A model generated the notes under the pieces. It was not told where the DNA came from. It saw only the letters and a list, made by a program, of their open reading frames with translations, and did no database searches. Shown here one piece after another: positions 1 to 8,900 of a stretch of DNA of 64,000 nt. Positions within the stretch are counted from its first letter, which is position 1, and each line of letters starts with the position of its first letter. The stretch is from JAKZVK01 sp965248255 (lineage in GTDB: Bacteria > Acidobacteriota > Terriglobia > Bryobacterales > UBA6623): assembly GCA_965248255.1 (NCBI GenBank), contig CBDFIW010000004.1:2728001-2792000 (forward strand). The letters are read 5' to 3'. A program made the position numbers and the translations under genes.

Positions 1-70
1 GGATCATCACGCCGAAGATCGGCACGTTGTCCGGCAGTGTCAGGATTTCCCAGAGTTGTGCCCAGTCCAT
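1..70 (-). CDS. N-terminus of third subunit of the cytochrome bc-type operon (partial)
   Basis: Only the first 23 codons are in the window, starting with ATG at 70 and running off the left edge. The peptide begins MDWAQLWEILTLPDNVPI. A short amphipathic start with a PDNVPI motif just before the first membrane helix is what I recall from the cytochrome c or cytochrome b/c subunit that follows cytochrome b in menaquinol:cytochrome c reductase operons. It lies 33 bp downstream of the cytochrome b gene on the same strand, so co-transcription is likely. The function is inferred from position and from this short motif only. Confidence 0.55.
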   Translation of the reverse strand, partial: MDWAQLWEILTLPDNVPIFGVMI

Positions 71-103
71 AGCGTTTCCCTATCTTTCAGAGGATCGTCG
101 GCT

Positions 104-1027
104 CTACAACTTGCGTATGGGTTTGATCTCTTTTTCCAGCATGACCGGCGACGGACCCGAAATGCCGCCATCCTTACGGACCCGCCAGAAGTGCACGATC
201 ATGAAGGTCGCGGCAAACCCGGGTATGGCGATGCAATGCCAGATGTAGGCCCGCAACAACGCGTTGGCATCCACGATCGAGCCGCCCAATAAGGCGAATC
301 GCACGTCGTTGAAAGGGGTCATGCCGAATTGCTGGCCGAAGGGTCCCTCGTGCCCCAGCATCGGACTCGCTCGGGCCATGTTCGTTCCTACCGTCACCGC
401 CCAGAAGCCGAGCTGATCGTCCGGCAACAGATAGCCGGTGAACGAGAGCAGCAACGTCAACACCAACAGGATAACGCCTACACACCAGTTGAACTGGCGA
501 GGCTTCTTGTACGAGCCCGTCAAGAACACTCGGAACATGTGCAGCCAGACGGTCAGCACCATGGCGTGCGCCCCCCAGCGGTGCATGTTCCTCAGCAGTT
601 TCCCGAAAGGGACGTCGTGCTCGAGGTACAAGATGTCACGGAAGGCCTGCACCTTCGTGGGGTGGTAGTAGAACATCAACAGAACGCCCGTCCACGTGAG
701 CACCCAGAACAGGTAGAACGTGATGCCGCCCATGCCCCAGGTGTAGCTGTAGCGGACCGCGTCGCGGTTGATCTTGGCCGGGTGCAGATGCAGGAACACA
801 TTGCTGAGGACGCCCAGCGTGCGGCTGCGGGGCGTCTCGTCGTGCTTGACCCGGAAGATCGATTTGTACAGTTCGGTCTTCGTGGGCTTCTTCAGTGCCT
901 CGAGATCCTCGGCGGCCTTGTCTTTGATCGCGGCGGGGCCCAAGCCCAGGAAGCCTTTCTTTCCGTTCGACCCGGCGCCGTTGCCGGAGACGGACTGCTT
1001 GGACTCTTCAGTGCTCTGGTCTGCCAT
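104..1027 (-). CDS. Cytochrome b subunit of a Rieske/cytochrome bc complex
   Basis: This is the membrane cytochrome b that oxidises (mena)quinol and passes electrons to the Rieske protein and across the membrane through two b hemes. After a soluble N-terminal extension of roughly 90 residues come membrane helices with the two His pairs expected for hemes bL and bH: one around HRWGAHAMVLTVWLH, the other in the helix containing AYIWHCIAIPGF and IVHFWR. At about 307 residues it is the length of the cytochrome b6-like N-terminal half, so the C-terminal half (subunit IV-like) is probably in the next gene. ATG 1027 is chosen because AAGGGAG lies about 10 nt upstream; a GTG at 1051 is an alternative. 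It lies downstream of the Rieske gene in the same operon. Confidence 0.9.
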   Translation of the reverse strand: MADQSTEESKQSVSGNGAGSNGKKGFLGLGPAAIKDKAAEDLEALKKPTKTELYKSIFRVKHDETPRSRTLGVLSNVFLHLHPAKINRDAVRYSYTWGMGGITFYLFWVLTWTGVLLMFYYHPTKVQAFRDILYLEHDVPFGKLLRNMHRWGAHAMVLTVWLHMFRVFLTGSYKKPRQFNWCVGVILLVLTLLLSFTGYLLPDDQLGFWAVTVGTNMARASPMLGHEGPFGQQFGMTPFNDVRFALLGGSIVDANALLRAYIWHCIAIPGFAATFMIVHFWRVRKDGGISGPSPVMLEKEIKPIRKL

Positions 1028-1194
1028 GACTCGTTTGCTCCCTTGGGCCACCCGAGCAACCGGCTGATCCGGTTCCGCAGGCTCTCGTGCCGGCGATCGC
1101 GAAAAATTAGGAAAACGTCATGCCGCCGACCGCCGATTTGCAAGTAGCAACCGCTCGCTTGTCCCGGCCGCGGGCTCTGCCGCTAAATTTAAAT

Positions 1195-1767
1195 CTAAAC
1201 CGGAATATAGGCGTCGGGATCGTCGAACTGGCTTGCTTTGCCTTTCTCCCACTTGTAGACGATGCTGGTGTCGACGACGATCTGCCCCTCGGCATCCAAC
1301 TCGACCTTAGCTCGGTCCATCGGACGGGGCGCCGGGCCCTCGTAGTTGACACCTTCCGGGTCATAACCGCTGCCGTGGCAGGGGCACTTGAATTTCTGCT
1401 CGGACTGCTTCCAGTCCGGCGTGCAACCCAGGTGCGTGCAGATCGCGCTGATCACAAACAGCCGCTCGGTGTTCTTCACCACCCAAACGCGATTCGAGTT
1501 TTGGAACTTCGTATCGACGCCGATGCCGAAGTCGTTCGCGGTTCCGATCCGGAAGATGGTCTTGGGCTCGAAGATCGTCCGCGGGAAGAAGAACCGCAGG
1601 AACATCAAGAAGTTCGTGGTGAGGAAGCCGCTGATCGCGAAAGCGACAAACCGCCGCCGGGTCTTGACCTGCTCCTTCGCGGAGCCGCCCTTCTTGAAGC
1701 CCTCGATCAGCTTGGTGACAAAAGAAGGCTCGGGCTCCTTCACCGCGCCCTCGTTCGGATCAGCCAT
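1195..1767 (-). CDS. Rieske iron-sulfur protein of the bc complex
   Basis: High-potential 2Fe-2S subunit that takes an electron from quinol and hands it to cytochrome c. The two cluster-binding loops are complete: CTHLGC and CPCHGSGY, about 20 residues apart, each supplying one Cys and one His ligand plus the disulfide Cys. Near residue 40 a twin-arginine-like TRRRFVAFAISGF precedes a single membrane anchor, as expected for a Tat-translocated Rieske protein. The gene is 190 codons and is the first of a three-gene minus-strand operon (Rieske, cytochrome b, third subunit). Confidence 0.93.
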   Translation of the reverse strand: MADPNEGAVKEPEPSFVTKLIEGFKKGGSAKEQVKTRRRFVAFAISGFLTTNFLMFLRFFFPRTIFEPKTIFRIGTANDFGIGVDTKFQNSNRVWVVKNTERLFVISAICTHLGCTPDWKQSEQKFKCPCHGSGYDPEGVNYEGPAPRPMDRAKVELDAEGQIVVDTSIVYKWEKGKASQFDDPDAYIPV

Positions 1768-1842
1768 GACTATACCTCTACCTCAGGCCCGCGTAGGGCC
1801 AACGGCCTACCCGCGTCATCCTCGCGAACCATCTAATCCCTT

Positions 1843-1872
1843 AGATTGCCGACTACTGGCATGCTCTGTCAA
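1843..1872 (-). promoter_or_regulatory. Possible sigma70-type promoter for the Rieske operon
   Basis: On the minus strand TTGACA (plus coordinates 1867-1872) is followed after 18 nt by CAATCT (1843-1848), about 75 nt upstream of the Rieske start. The -35 is consensus but the -10 is weak, so this is only a candidate. Confidence 0.25.
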
Positions 1873-1955
1873 GCTGGTCATCCTGTGGTGCAGTAAAAAA
1901 TATCACTGAAGAGAACTGGTCACCGTTTTACAGTACCTTGACAAAGTTCTAGACT

Positions 1956-2687
1956 TCAGGGCTGTTCGCCGAGAAGCCTGTTTGCTTTCTCGAGATCTTC
2001 AGGCGTATCAACGCCGATTCCCGAATACTCCTCAACCTCCAGCACGAGAATTCGGTGTCGGTGCTCTAACGCCCTGAGCTGCTCAAGAGCTTCTGCCTGT
2101 TCGAGTCTTCCGGGAGGCAAGCTCGCAAACCGCAGCAAGAATTCTTTACGGTACGCGTACAGCCCGATGTGCTGGTATGCCCATACCGCTTGGCGCCTGC
2201 GTGGATGAGGAATCAGCGAACGCGAGAAGTATAGCGCGTAGCCGTGGCGGTCTACAACGACCTTGACGACGTTCGGGTCGTTTAGAGTGTTTTCCTCGCT
2301 GATGGGCTGCATCAGTGTGGTCATCTCGAGGTCAGAGTCACGTTCGAAAGGCTCGACGGCTTGGTCGATCGCGCGGGGCGAGATGAAAGGTTCGTCGCCC
2401 TGGATGTTCACGACAACATCGACATCCATGCGGGACGCTGCCTCCGCAATACGGTCGGTTCCCGATGTGTGTGTGGCGGACGTCATCACCGCATTGCCGC
2501 CGAAGCTCCGGACAGCGTCGGCGATGCGGGCGTCATCGGTCGCGATGAAGACGTCGTCGAGTCTCTCAGCCTGCGACGAACGCTCGTAGACGTGCTGCAC
2601 CAACGGCCGTCCGCCGAGCAGTGCCAGCGCTTTACCTTCAAACCGGCTCGAGGCGTAACGTGCCGGGATCACACCTATGACTCTCAT
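1956..2687 (-). CDS. kdsB: 3-deoxy-manno-octulosonate cytidylyltransferase
   Basis: Cytoplasmic enzyme that activates Kdo with CTP to CMP-Kdo for lipid A/LPS inner-core synthesis. The 243-residue length matches the family. Visible motifs in order are IPARYASSRFEGKAL (nucleotide-binding N-terminus), TSGTDRIAEAA, NIQGDEPFI (metal/CTP site) and the C-terminal GVDTPEDLEKA. The start is the ATG at 2687. The gene stands alone between the Rieske operon and the divergent mazG. Its presence supports a Gram-negative envelope. Confidence 0.95.
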   Translation of the reverse strand: MRVIGVIPARYASSRFEGKALALLGGRPLVQHVYERSSQAERLDDVFIATDDARIADAVRSFGGNAVMTSATHTSGTDRIAEAASRMDVDVVVNIQGDEPFISPRAIDQAVEPFERDSDLEMTTLMQPISEENTLNDPNVVKVVVDRHGYALYFSRSLIPHPRRRQAVWAYQHIGLYAYRKEFLLRFASLPPGRLEQAEALEQLRALEHRHRILVLEVEEYSGIGVDTPEDLEKANRLLGEQP

Positions 2688-2968
2688 GTTCTATCGTCGA
2701 TGGGGACAGGGTGACTTTATGAGCAATTCAGCGTACGAGTAGCGGCGATGAGATGTTGACGCTCGTGCACCGGGGCCCTGGCGGTACTCGGAACAAGGGG
2801 CAGCAGGCCTGTTTAACCCCTGCGCCACAGACCACCCGAGGCCGTTGTACCGAACTCGGTCGACGCGAGCGGACGATTGCAGCACTGAGGGGTTGATGGC
2901 GCGCCGCATGCCTTTCCAGACGGCCAAAACCGCTATGTTACATTGTGCTCTGGCTGGTCCATTGTCCC

Positions 2969-3769
2969 ATGTCGTCAGAGAAGTTTGATAGGTTGCTGCG
3001 CCTGATGTCACGCTTGCGCGCGCCAGGCGGTTGCCCCTGGGACCGCGAACAGACGATCGAGTCGCTGAGGCGCTACCTCATTGAGGAATGCTACGAAGCA
3101 ATCGATGCCATCGATCGGGGCGACTGGACAGCGCTGGCTGAAGAACTGGGCGACGTACAACTACAGATCGTGTTCCAGTCTCAGATTGCGTCGGAGAAAG
3201 GCTGGTTCACCGTCGAAGACGTCCTGGACCACATCAACGATAAGCTCGTGCGCCGGCATCCGCATGTCTTCGGCCAGGAGTCGGCCGACACGGCGGGCGA
3301 GGTGCTCCAGCGGTGGGAAGAAATCAAGGCCGAGGAGAAACGGCGCCAGGGGTCGCATGGAATCACTCGTCCAGGCGACGGTTCGCTCCTCGGTGACGTG
3401 CCAAGTTCTCAACCTGCGGTCCTTGAGGCGCGCGAGATTGCTCAACGAGCGGCGAAGGTAGGCCTTGATTGGAAAAGTGACGACGAACTGGTCGATCGCA
3501 TAGCGGCTGAGGCCGAAGAATCCCGGGACGAAGAACGAGCAGAGGACTCCACAAACGCGGAGAGGCGAGTTGGGGATCTACTGTTTCTGATCGTGGTGCT
3601 CGCACGACGATGGCGAGTAGATCCTGAACTGGCGCTACGGGGCGCCAACCGCAGGTTTCGTGAGCGTGTCCGCACGGCCGAGGTTCGTATCCACGAGCAA
3701 GGCAAGAGTTTCGAGGCAGCAGAGGGGCAGGAGAAAGAGCGGTTGTGGAAAGAGGTGCAGCAAGGATGA
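2969..3769 (+). CDS. mazG: MazG nucleoside triphosphate pyrophosphohydrolase
   Basis: All-alpha NTP pyrophosphohydrolase that clears non-canonical or excess NTPs. The N-terminal domain shows PWDREQT followed by the metal-binding signature EECYEAIDAID and, about 20 residues later, EELGDVQLQ. Length (about 266 residues) and the second MazG-like half with RRVGDLLFLIV fit the two-domain E. coli-type protein. ATG 2969 gives MSSEKFDRLLRLM; a GTG at 2945 is in frame but adds only eight residues. The stop overlaps the next gene by 4 nt (ATGA), so the two are translationally coupled. Confidence 0.93.
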   Translation: MSSEKFDRLLRLMSRLRAPGGCPWDREQTIESLRRYLIEECYEAIDAIDRGDWTALAEELGDVQLQIVFQSQIASEKGWFTVEDVLDHINDKLVRRHPHVFGQESADTAGEVLQRWEEIKAEEKRRQGSHGITRPGDGSLLGDVPSSQPAVLEAREIAQRAAKVGLDWKSDDELVDRIAAEAEESRDEERAEDSTNAERRVGDLLFLIVVLARRWRVDPELALRGANRRFRERVRTAEVRIHEQGKSFEAAEGQEKERLWKEVQQG

Positions 3770-4512
3770 GCAACCGCAACGGAATCGAGGTCCGAGTCTT
3801 GCGTCATCTCGACGAGTTCCGAGACACGCTTGCGGTGCAGAGTGGCGTGTGGAGATTCTCCGAGATCGACCAGGTGCCGCCACGCATCCTGAGTGTCGCC
3901 AGGTACATCGGTGGGCTAATTTTGGGCGCCTACGACGGCGACCGGATGATCGGCTTCAGCTTCGCGTTGCCGGGCGCCAAGCGTGACGGCAGCGCCTATT
4001 GGCACAGCCACATGACGGGCGTGCTCGATGACCACCAAGACCTCGGTATTGGGCGGCTGATCAAACTAAAACAGCGGGAAGAGGCCCTTGCCGTGGGTGT
4101 CGAAAGGATCGAATGGTTTTTTGATCCGCTAGAGATTCGCAACGCTCATTTCAACATCGAAAAGCTGGGCGTGATCGTCGAGCGTTTCCTGCCGAACCAG
4201 TACGGCATTACGTCGTCGCCGTTGCACGGGGGGATGCCAACGGACCGTCTTGTCGCGGACTGGCGGCTATCGAGCGCGCGGGTGACAGCCAACATAGAGG
4301 GAAGGCCTGGACCGGACGTGCCGGTAGAAAAGACGATTGAGATCCCGGCGGAGATCGCCGGGCTGCGCTCACAAGACCCGGAGAAGGCCAAAGCGATCCA
4401 GACGGGCGTGCGTGAACAGTTCCAACAGTGTTTCGGACAGGGCTTGGAGGTAGTCGGCTATCGCCGGTCGGACGCCGGCGGCGCCTTCGAGCTGGCAACC
4501 GTTGCGGACTGA
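3766..4512 (+). CDS. GNAT-family acyltransferase (COG3375-like)
   Basis: About 248 residues. The N-terminal half looks like an acyl-CoA-dependent GNAT fold: a strand around GLILGAYDGDRMIGFSFALP, then MTGVLDDHQDLGIGRLIK, corresponding to the acetyl-CoA pyrophosphate loop (Q/RxxGxG/A). ATG 3766 overlaps the mazG stop. A COG3375-type GNAT gene directly before an enolase-superfamily OSBS/NSAR gene recalls clusters (described in Geobacillus) in which the GNAT succinylates D-amino acids and the racemase inverts them. The pairing is seen here; the substrate is inference. Confidence 0.75.
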   Translation: MSNRNGIEVRVLRHLDEFRDTLAVQSGVWRFSEIDQVPPRILSVARYIGGLILGAYDGDRMIGFSFALPGAKRDGSAYWHSHMTGVLDDHQDLGIGRLIKLKQREEALAVGVERIEWFFDPLEIRNAHFNIEKLGVIVERFLPNQYGITSSPLHGGMPTDRLVADWRLSSARVTANIEGRPGPDVPVEKTIEIPAEIAGLRSQDPEKAKAIQTGVREQFQQCFGQGLEVVGYRRSDAGGAFELATVAD

Positions 4513-4513
4513 C

Positions 4514-4649
4514 TTGTGGCGTAAGCCCCCAGGGTTGCCGGCTCGGGGCTCTTCCCGAGCCAGGACAACTACCTGGCGCCGATGTGCCACAGGGCAACCC
4601 CGAGTCCCTAAGAATCGGGACTCGGCCAGCCTGTGGGCTTGCGTCACAA
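4514..4649. repeat. MITE-like 136-bp element with 15-bp imperfect inverted ends
   Basis: The gap between the GNAT and OSBS/NSAR genes begins TTGTGGCGTAAGCCC and ends GGGCTTGCGTCACAA, inverted repeats matching at 13 of 15 positions. Inside are two further palindromes, CTCGGGGCTCTTCCCGAG and a GAGTCCC/GGGACTC pair. Related copies or single arms occur at 10545-10625, 19961-20035 and 41579-41711. No transposase is encoded, so it would be non-autonomous. Confidence 0.7.
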
Positions 4650-4695
4650 CGTGTAACCGAGTCTTCAGCAAAACACGGTTCACGAAATCACGACC

Positions 4696-5805
4696 ATGCA
4701 ACTCGACCGCATCACACTGCGCGAAATCCGTATGCCGCTGGTCCATCATTTCGAGGCCAGCTTCGGACGCACGACCCAACGGCGGATCCTGCTGGTCGAA
4801 GTGGATGGAGAGGGTGCGACCGGCTGGGGAGAGGTCACCTGTGGTGAGCGGCCCTTCTACAACGAAGAGTGGGTTGATGTCGCGTGGATGATTCTGTCCG
4901 AGTTCGTGGCGCCCCAGGTGCTAGATCAGGAGATCGACTCGGCGGCGGACGTAGCGGGGCTGAGTGCGCACATCCGCGGCCACCTCATGGCCCGCGGCGG
5001 TCTTGAAGCGGCGGCATGGGATCTCGAAGCACGCTTATTGGGCTTGCCGCTGTGGGAGCACATCGGAGGCAGCCGCCCGCAGATTGATTGCGGCGTATCG
5101 ATCGGCATCCAGGACTCGATCGATGAGCTGCTCGCTTTGATCGAGCGGGAAGTGGCCGCCGGCTATCAGCGCATCAAGGTCAAGATCAAGCCCGGCTGGG
5201 ACATCGACGTCATCCGGCAGGTGCGCGCCCGTTTCCCCGACATTCGCATGATGGCTGATGCCAACTCGGCTTATGCGCTGAGCGACACGGAGCATCTCAA
5301 ACAGCTCGACGAGTTCAACTTGATGATGATCGAGCAGCCACTGGCGCACGACGACATCATCGACCACGCCGCTTTGCAGGCACAACTCGATACGCCGATC
5401 TGTCTAGACGAATGCATCCGTAACGCCCGGCACGCCGAGCAGGCGATTGGCATGAAGGCCTGCCGGATTATCAACATCAAGCTCGGGCGCGTGGGCGGGT
5501 TCTCCGAAGCCTTGCTTGTACACAACACTGCAAGGGCGCACGGCATCCCGGTGTGGTGCGGGGGCATGCTGGAGAGCGGTATCGGGCGCGCCCACAACAT
5601 CGCGCTGTCCACTCTTGAGAACTTCTCGCTCCCTGGCGACGTTTCGGCGAGCAAACGCTACTGGAAGCGCGACATCATCCAGCCGCCGGTCGAGGTCACG
5701 GCGGATGGCGTGATCGAGGTTCGCGGGGACCCCGGCTTCGGTTACGAGGTCGATCGGGAGTATATCGACGAGCTGGCCGTTCGCAAGGAAACGCTCGCCG
5801 GGTAG
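4696..5805 (+). CDS. menC: o-Succinylbenzoate synthase / N-succinylamino acid racemase family enzyme
   Basis: Enolase-superfamily enzyme of 369 residues. The catalytic set is visible: the KVKIK motif (first Lys acid/base), metal ligands in MADANSAY, MIEQPLAHDD and LDECIRNARHA, and the second Lys in IINIKLGRVGG. The family includes menaquinone-pathway OSBS and promiscuous NSAR enzymes that cannot be told apart by motif. No other men genes are adjacent, while the upstream GNAT gene favours an NSAR role, so the symbol is provisional. The MITE-like element fills the 183-bp gap upstream, making a single transcript with the GNAT uncertain. Confidence 0.8.
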   Translation: MQLDRITLREIRMPLVHHFEASFGRTTQRRILLVEVDGEGATGWGEVTCGERPFYNEEWVDVAWMILSEFVAPQVLDQEIDSAADVAGLSAHIRGHLMARGGLEAAAWDLEARLLGLPLWEHIGGSRPQIDCGVSIGIQDSIDELLALIEREVAAGYQRIKVKIKPGWDIDVIRQVRARFPDIRMMADANSAYALSDTEHLKQLDEFNLMMIEQPLAHDDIIDHAALQAQLDTPICLDECIRNARHAEQAIGMKACRIINIKLGRVGGFSEALLVHNTARAHGIPVWCGGMLESGIGRAHNIALSTLENFSLPGDVSASKRYWKRDIIQPPVEVTADGVIEVRGDPGFGYEVDREYIDELAVRKETLAG

Positions 5806-5821
5806 CCTGGCACACTGCTCC

Positions 5822-5850
5822 TACCGAGCCGCGACCGACAGGGAGTGGTA
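5822..5850. repeat. Diverged copy of the CTTACGGTCACGG repeat family
   Basis: The 150-bp gap between the OSBS/NSAR and dnaE2 stops holds TACCGAGCCGCGACCGACAG followed by GGAGTGGTA, a degenerate reverse-orientation copy of the repeat found at 6487, 6871, 22719 and 61390. A second partial arm (GCGGAGCGTGGCTCGG) lies near 5881-5897. Confidence 0.5.
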
Positions 5851-5955
5851 GGGGTTGACCTACGCGATCAGCGCTTGGGTAGCGGAGCGTGGCTCGGTGA
5901 GTGGGCAATCGCTTTGAGGAAGCTGCCGCTTGCTGACGCGCGCGGCTCTGGACCC

Positions 5956-8900
5956 TCAATGAAAATCATGTGAGGCGATCTCGAGCTTGGCCACGTCCGC
6001 CAGCGGCCTCACCGTCTTGGCCTTCACTGAGGTTACGTTGTCCTGCTGCTGCACAACACCCTCGAACCAAAGGAAAGGCTCGGTGGTGAGTACGAGCCGA
6101 TTGTCCTGGAAAAACGGAGGCTTGCAGATGATGTTGGCCACTCCGGTTTCATCTTCGAGGCTGATGAAGAGGAATCCCTTGGCGGTGCCCGGGCGCTGGC
6201 GAACAATGGCGGCTCCGGCGACACGCACCCACTGCCCGTGACGGCGCTTTGGTAGCTCAACAGCCGACAGCACGTCTAATGCATTGAGCCCCTCACGCAG
6301 GTAGTACATCGGATGGGGGCCGGTCGTGAGGCCGGCGCCGCGGTAGTCGGCGTCGAGGCGCTCAAAGGGGTTCATGGGCGGCAGAGGACAGGTTTCGTGA
6401 TTCGTGATTCGTGATTCGTGAACCGTGGGCCGTGACGCTGTAGGGACACGGCATGCCGTGCCCGCTGCTTCCTTGGCCCTGGAACGGACCGCTTCCTTAC
6501 GGTCACGGCTCGGTTTTGGTTCGGATTGGTCCTCGAACAAGGGTCCTTTGGGGCGCCAGGCTTTTTCGATTTGCCAGAGGGCTTCGCGGCGATGTACACC
6601 CCGGCCGAACGAGTTGAGCGCCCCAATTCCAGCCAGCACGTCCAGCTCGGGCTTTTTGAGCTTAACGCGCCGGACCAAGTCGTCGATCGACGTGAACCAT
6701 CGTCGCCGCCGTTCGTGCTCGATTGTTGCGGCGGTCTCGGCGCGTAGGCCTGAGACGAACATCAGGCCGAGACGGATGGCGTTTTCGTGAACCGTGGACC
6801 CTGTAGGGGCACGGCACGCCGTGCCCGCAGCTTTCTTGTCCGTTATCCCCTGTTCCTTGTCCCTAGACCTGACCGCTCCCTTACGGTCACGGCTCGGTTC
6901 CACTCTGCACTTGACGCTGGAAACGTTGACGTCGATCGGCCGCACGCGGACGCCGTGGCGCTGCGCGTCTTTGACGAGTGTCGCCGGGCTGTAAAACCCC
7001 ATCGGCTGGCAGTTGAGCAACGCCGTGGTGAATACGGCTGGGTAGTGTGCCTTCAGATACGAGCTGGCGTAAGCAAGCAGAGCAAAACTGGCGGCGTGGG
7101 ATTCCGGGAACCCGTACAAGGCGAACGACGTGATCGAGCGAATGATCTGCTCGGCCGCTTCGCCGTGGATGTGGTTGTTCGCCAGCCCGCGCCGCAACTT
7201 CTCTTCAATCGACTTCATGCGCTCGGCTGAACGTTTAAAACCCATCGCGCGCCGCAGCTCTTCCGCCTCGCCGCCCGTAAACCCCGCCCCCTCCATCGCC
7301 AGACGCAGCAACTGCTCTTGAAACAGAGGTACACCGAGCGTGCGCTTCAAGATCGGCTCTAGCGACGGATGCGGGTAGCTGACCGGCTCGCGTCCGACCC
7401 GACGGTTGATGTAAGGGTGCACCATGTTGCCCGCAATCGGCCCCGGACGGATGATCGCCACCTCAACCACCAAGTCGTAAAAGCACTGTGGACGCAGCCG
7501 TGGCAGCGTGGCCATCTGCGCGCGGCTCTCGATCTGAAAAACGCCAATCGTGTCGGCCTTTTGGATCATGGCGTAGGTCTTGGGGTCATCGGGCGGCAGC
7601 CGAGCCAGGTCGATGTCATGACCTTGCGAGTGCAGGATCTCGATCGACTCCTCGAGCGCGGCCATCATCCCGAGGCCGAGCAGGTCGACCTTGATGATGC
7701 CGAGGTCGGCGCAGTCGTCCTTGTCCCATTGGACGACGACGCGGCCCGGCATGCGGGCGTTCTCGAGCGGCACGACCGAGTCCAACGAGCCCTGGCAGAT
7801 GACCATGCCGCCGGAGTGCTGTCCGAGATGCCGCGGCAGGTTTTGGATCTCGAGGCACAGGCGGATCAGGTGCCGCACGCGCGGGTGCGACAGGTCGAAG
7901 CCGGTGCCGCGCGCCTGGTGGACGAGCTTGTCGGAGTCGTCGGTGTACTCGAAGCTGTGGATGCATTTCGACAGCCGCCGGATCATCTCCTCGGGAAAGC
8001 CGAGCGTCTTGCCGACTTCGCGTACGGCGCTCTTGCCGCGATAGGTGATGAGGTTGGCCGTCATGCCGGCGCCGCGCGCGCCGTAGCGGTCGTAGACGTG
8101 TTGGATAACCTTATCGCGCTGGTCGCCGCTCGGCAGGTCGATGTCGATGTCGGGCCACTCGCCGCGCTCTTCAGAGAGAAAGCGCTCGAACAGCAGCTCC
8201 ATGCCGACCGGATCGACCGCCGTGATACCGAGGCTGTAGCAAACGGCGCTGTTGGCGGCCGAGCCGCGTCCTTGGGCGAGGATCTTGTGGCGTCGGCAAA
8301 ACTCGACCAGGTCCCAGACGATCAGGAAGTAGCCTTCCAGCCGAAGCTTTTCAATCACCCGTAGTTCGTGCTCGATCTGCCGGAAGGCGCGCTCGCGGTG
8401 GGACGTTTGGCGGTAACGCTCGGCGGCGCCCCGCAAGGTGATTTGGCGTAAGTAGGACGTGGCCGTCTCACCCGCCGGGACCGGATAGCGCGGGAACTGG
8501 TAGCCGAGGTTTTCGAGCGTGAACTGGAGCCGCCCGGACAGTTCGCACGTGTTCTGCACAGCGTCAGGGAGGTCAGCGAAGAGCCGTTCCATGTCGCGCG
8601 GCGATTTGAGGTGGCGTTCGGCGTTGGCGTCAAGCAGGCGTCCGGCTTGATCGAGGGTGGTTTTGTGGCGGACGCAGGTGAGCACGTCAAACAGCGCCCG
8701 CCCGGACTGCTTGGCGTAACGGACACCGTTCGTCGCCAGCAGCGGCAGGCCGTAGTGACGAGCGAAGTCGACGCGGACACGGTTGGCTTGTTCCTGCTCG
8801 CGCCGCAGGTGGCGCTGCACCTCGACGTACAGGCGACCGGAACCGAAGATCGAGCGCACGGGCTCGGCGTTGCGCAGGTCGGACAGCAGCGCAATCAAAC

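Noticed and set aside
2691..3011. 106-codon minus-strand frame between kdsB and mazG
   Set aside because: No family-like sequence and low-quality start; it overlaps the mazG start. The gap was left as non-coding.
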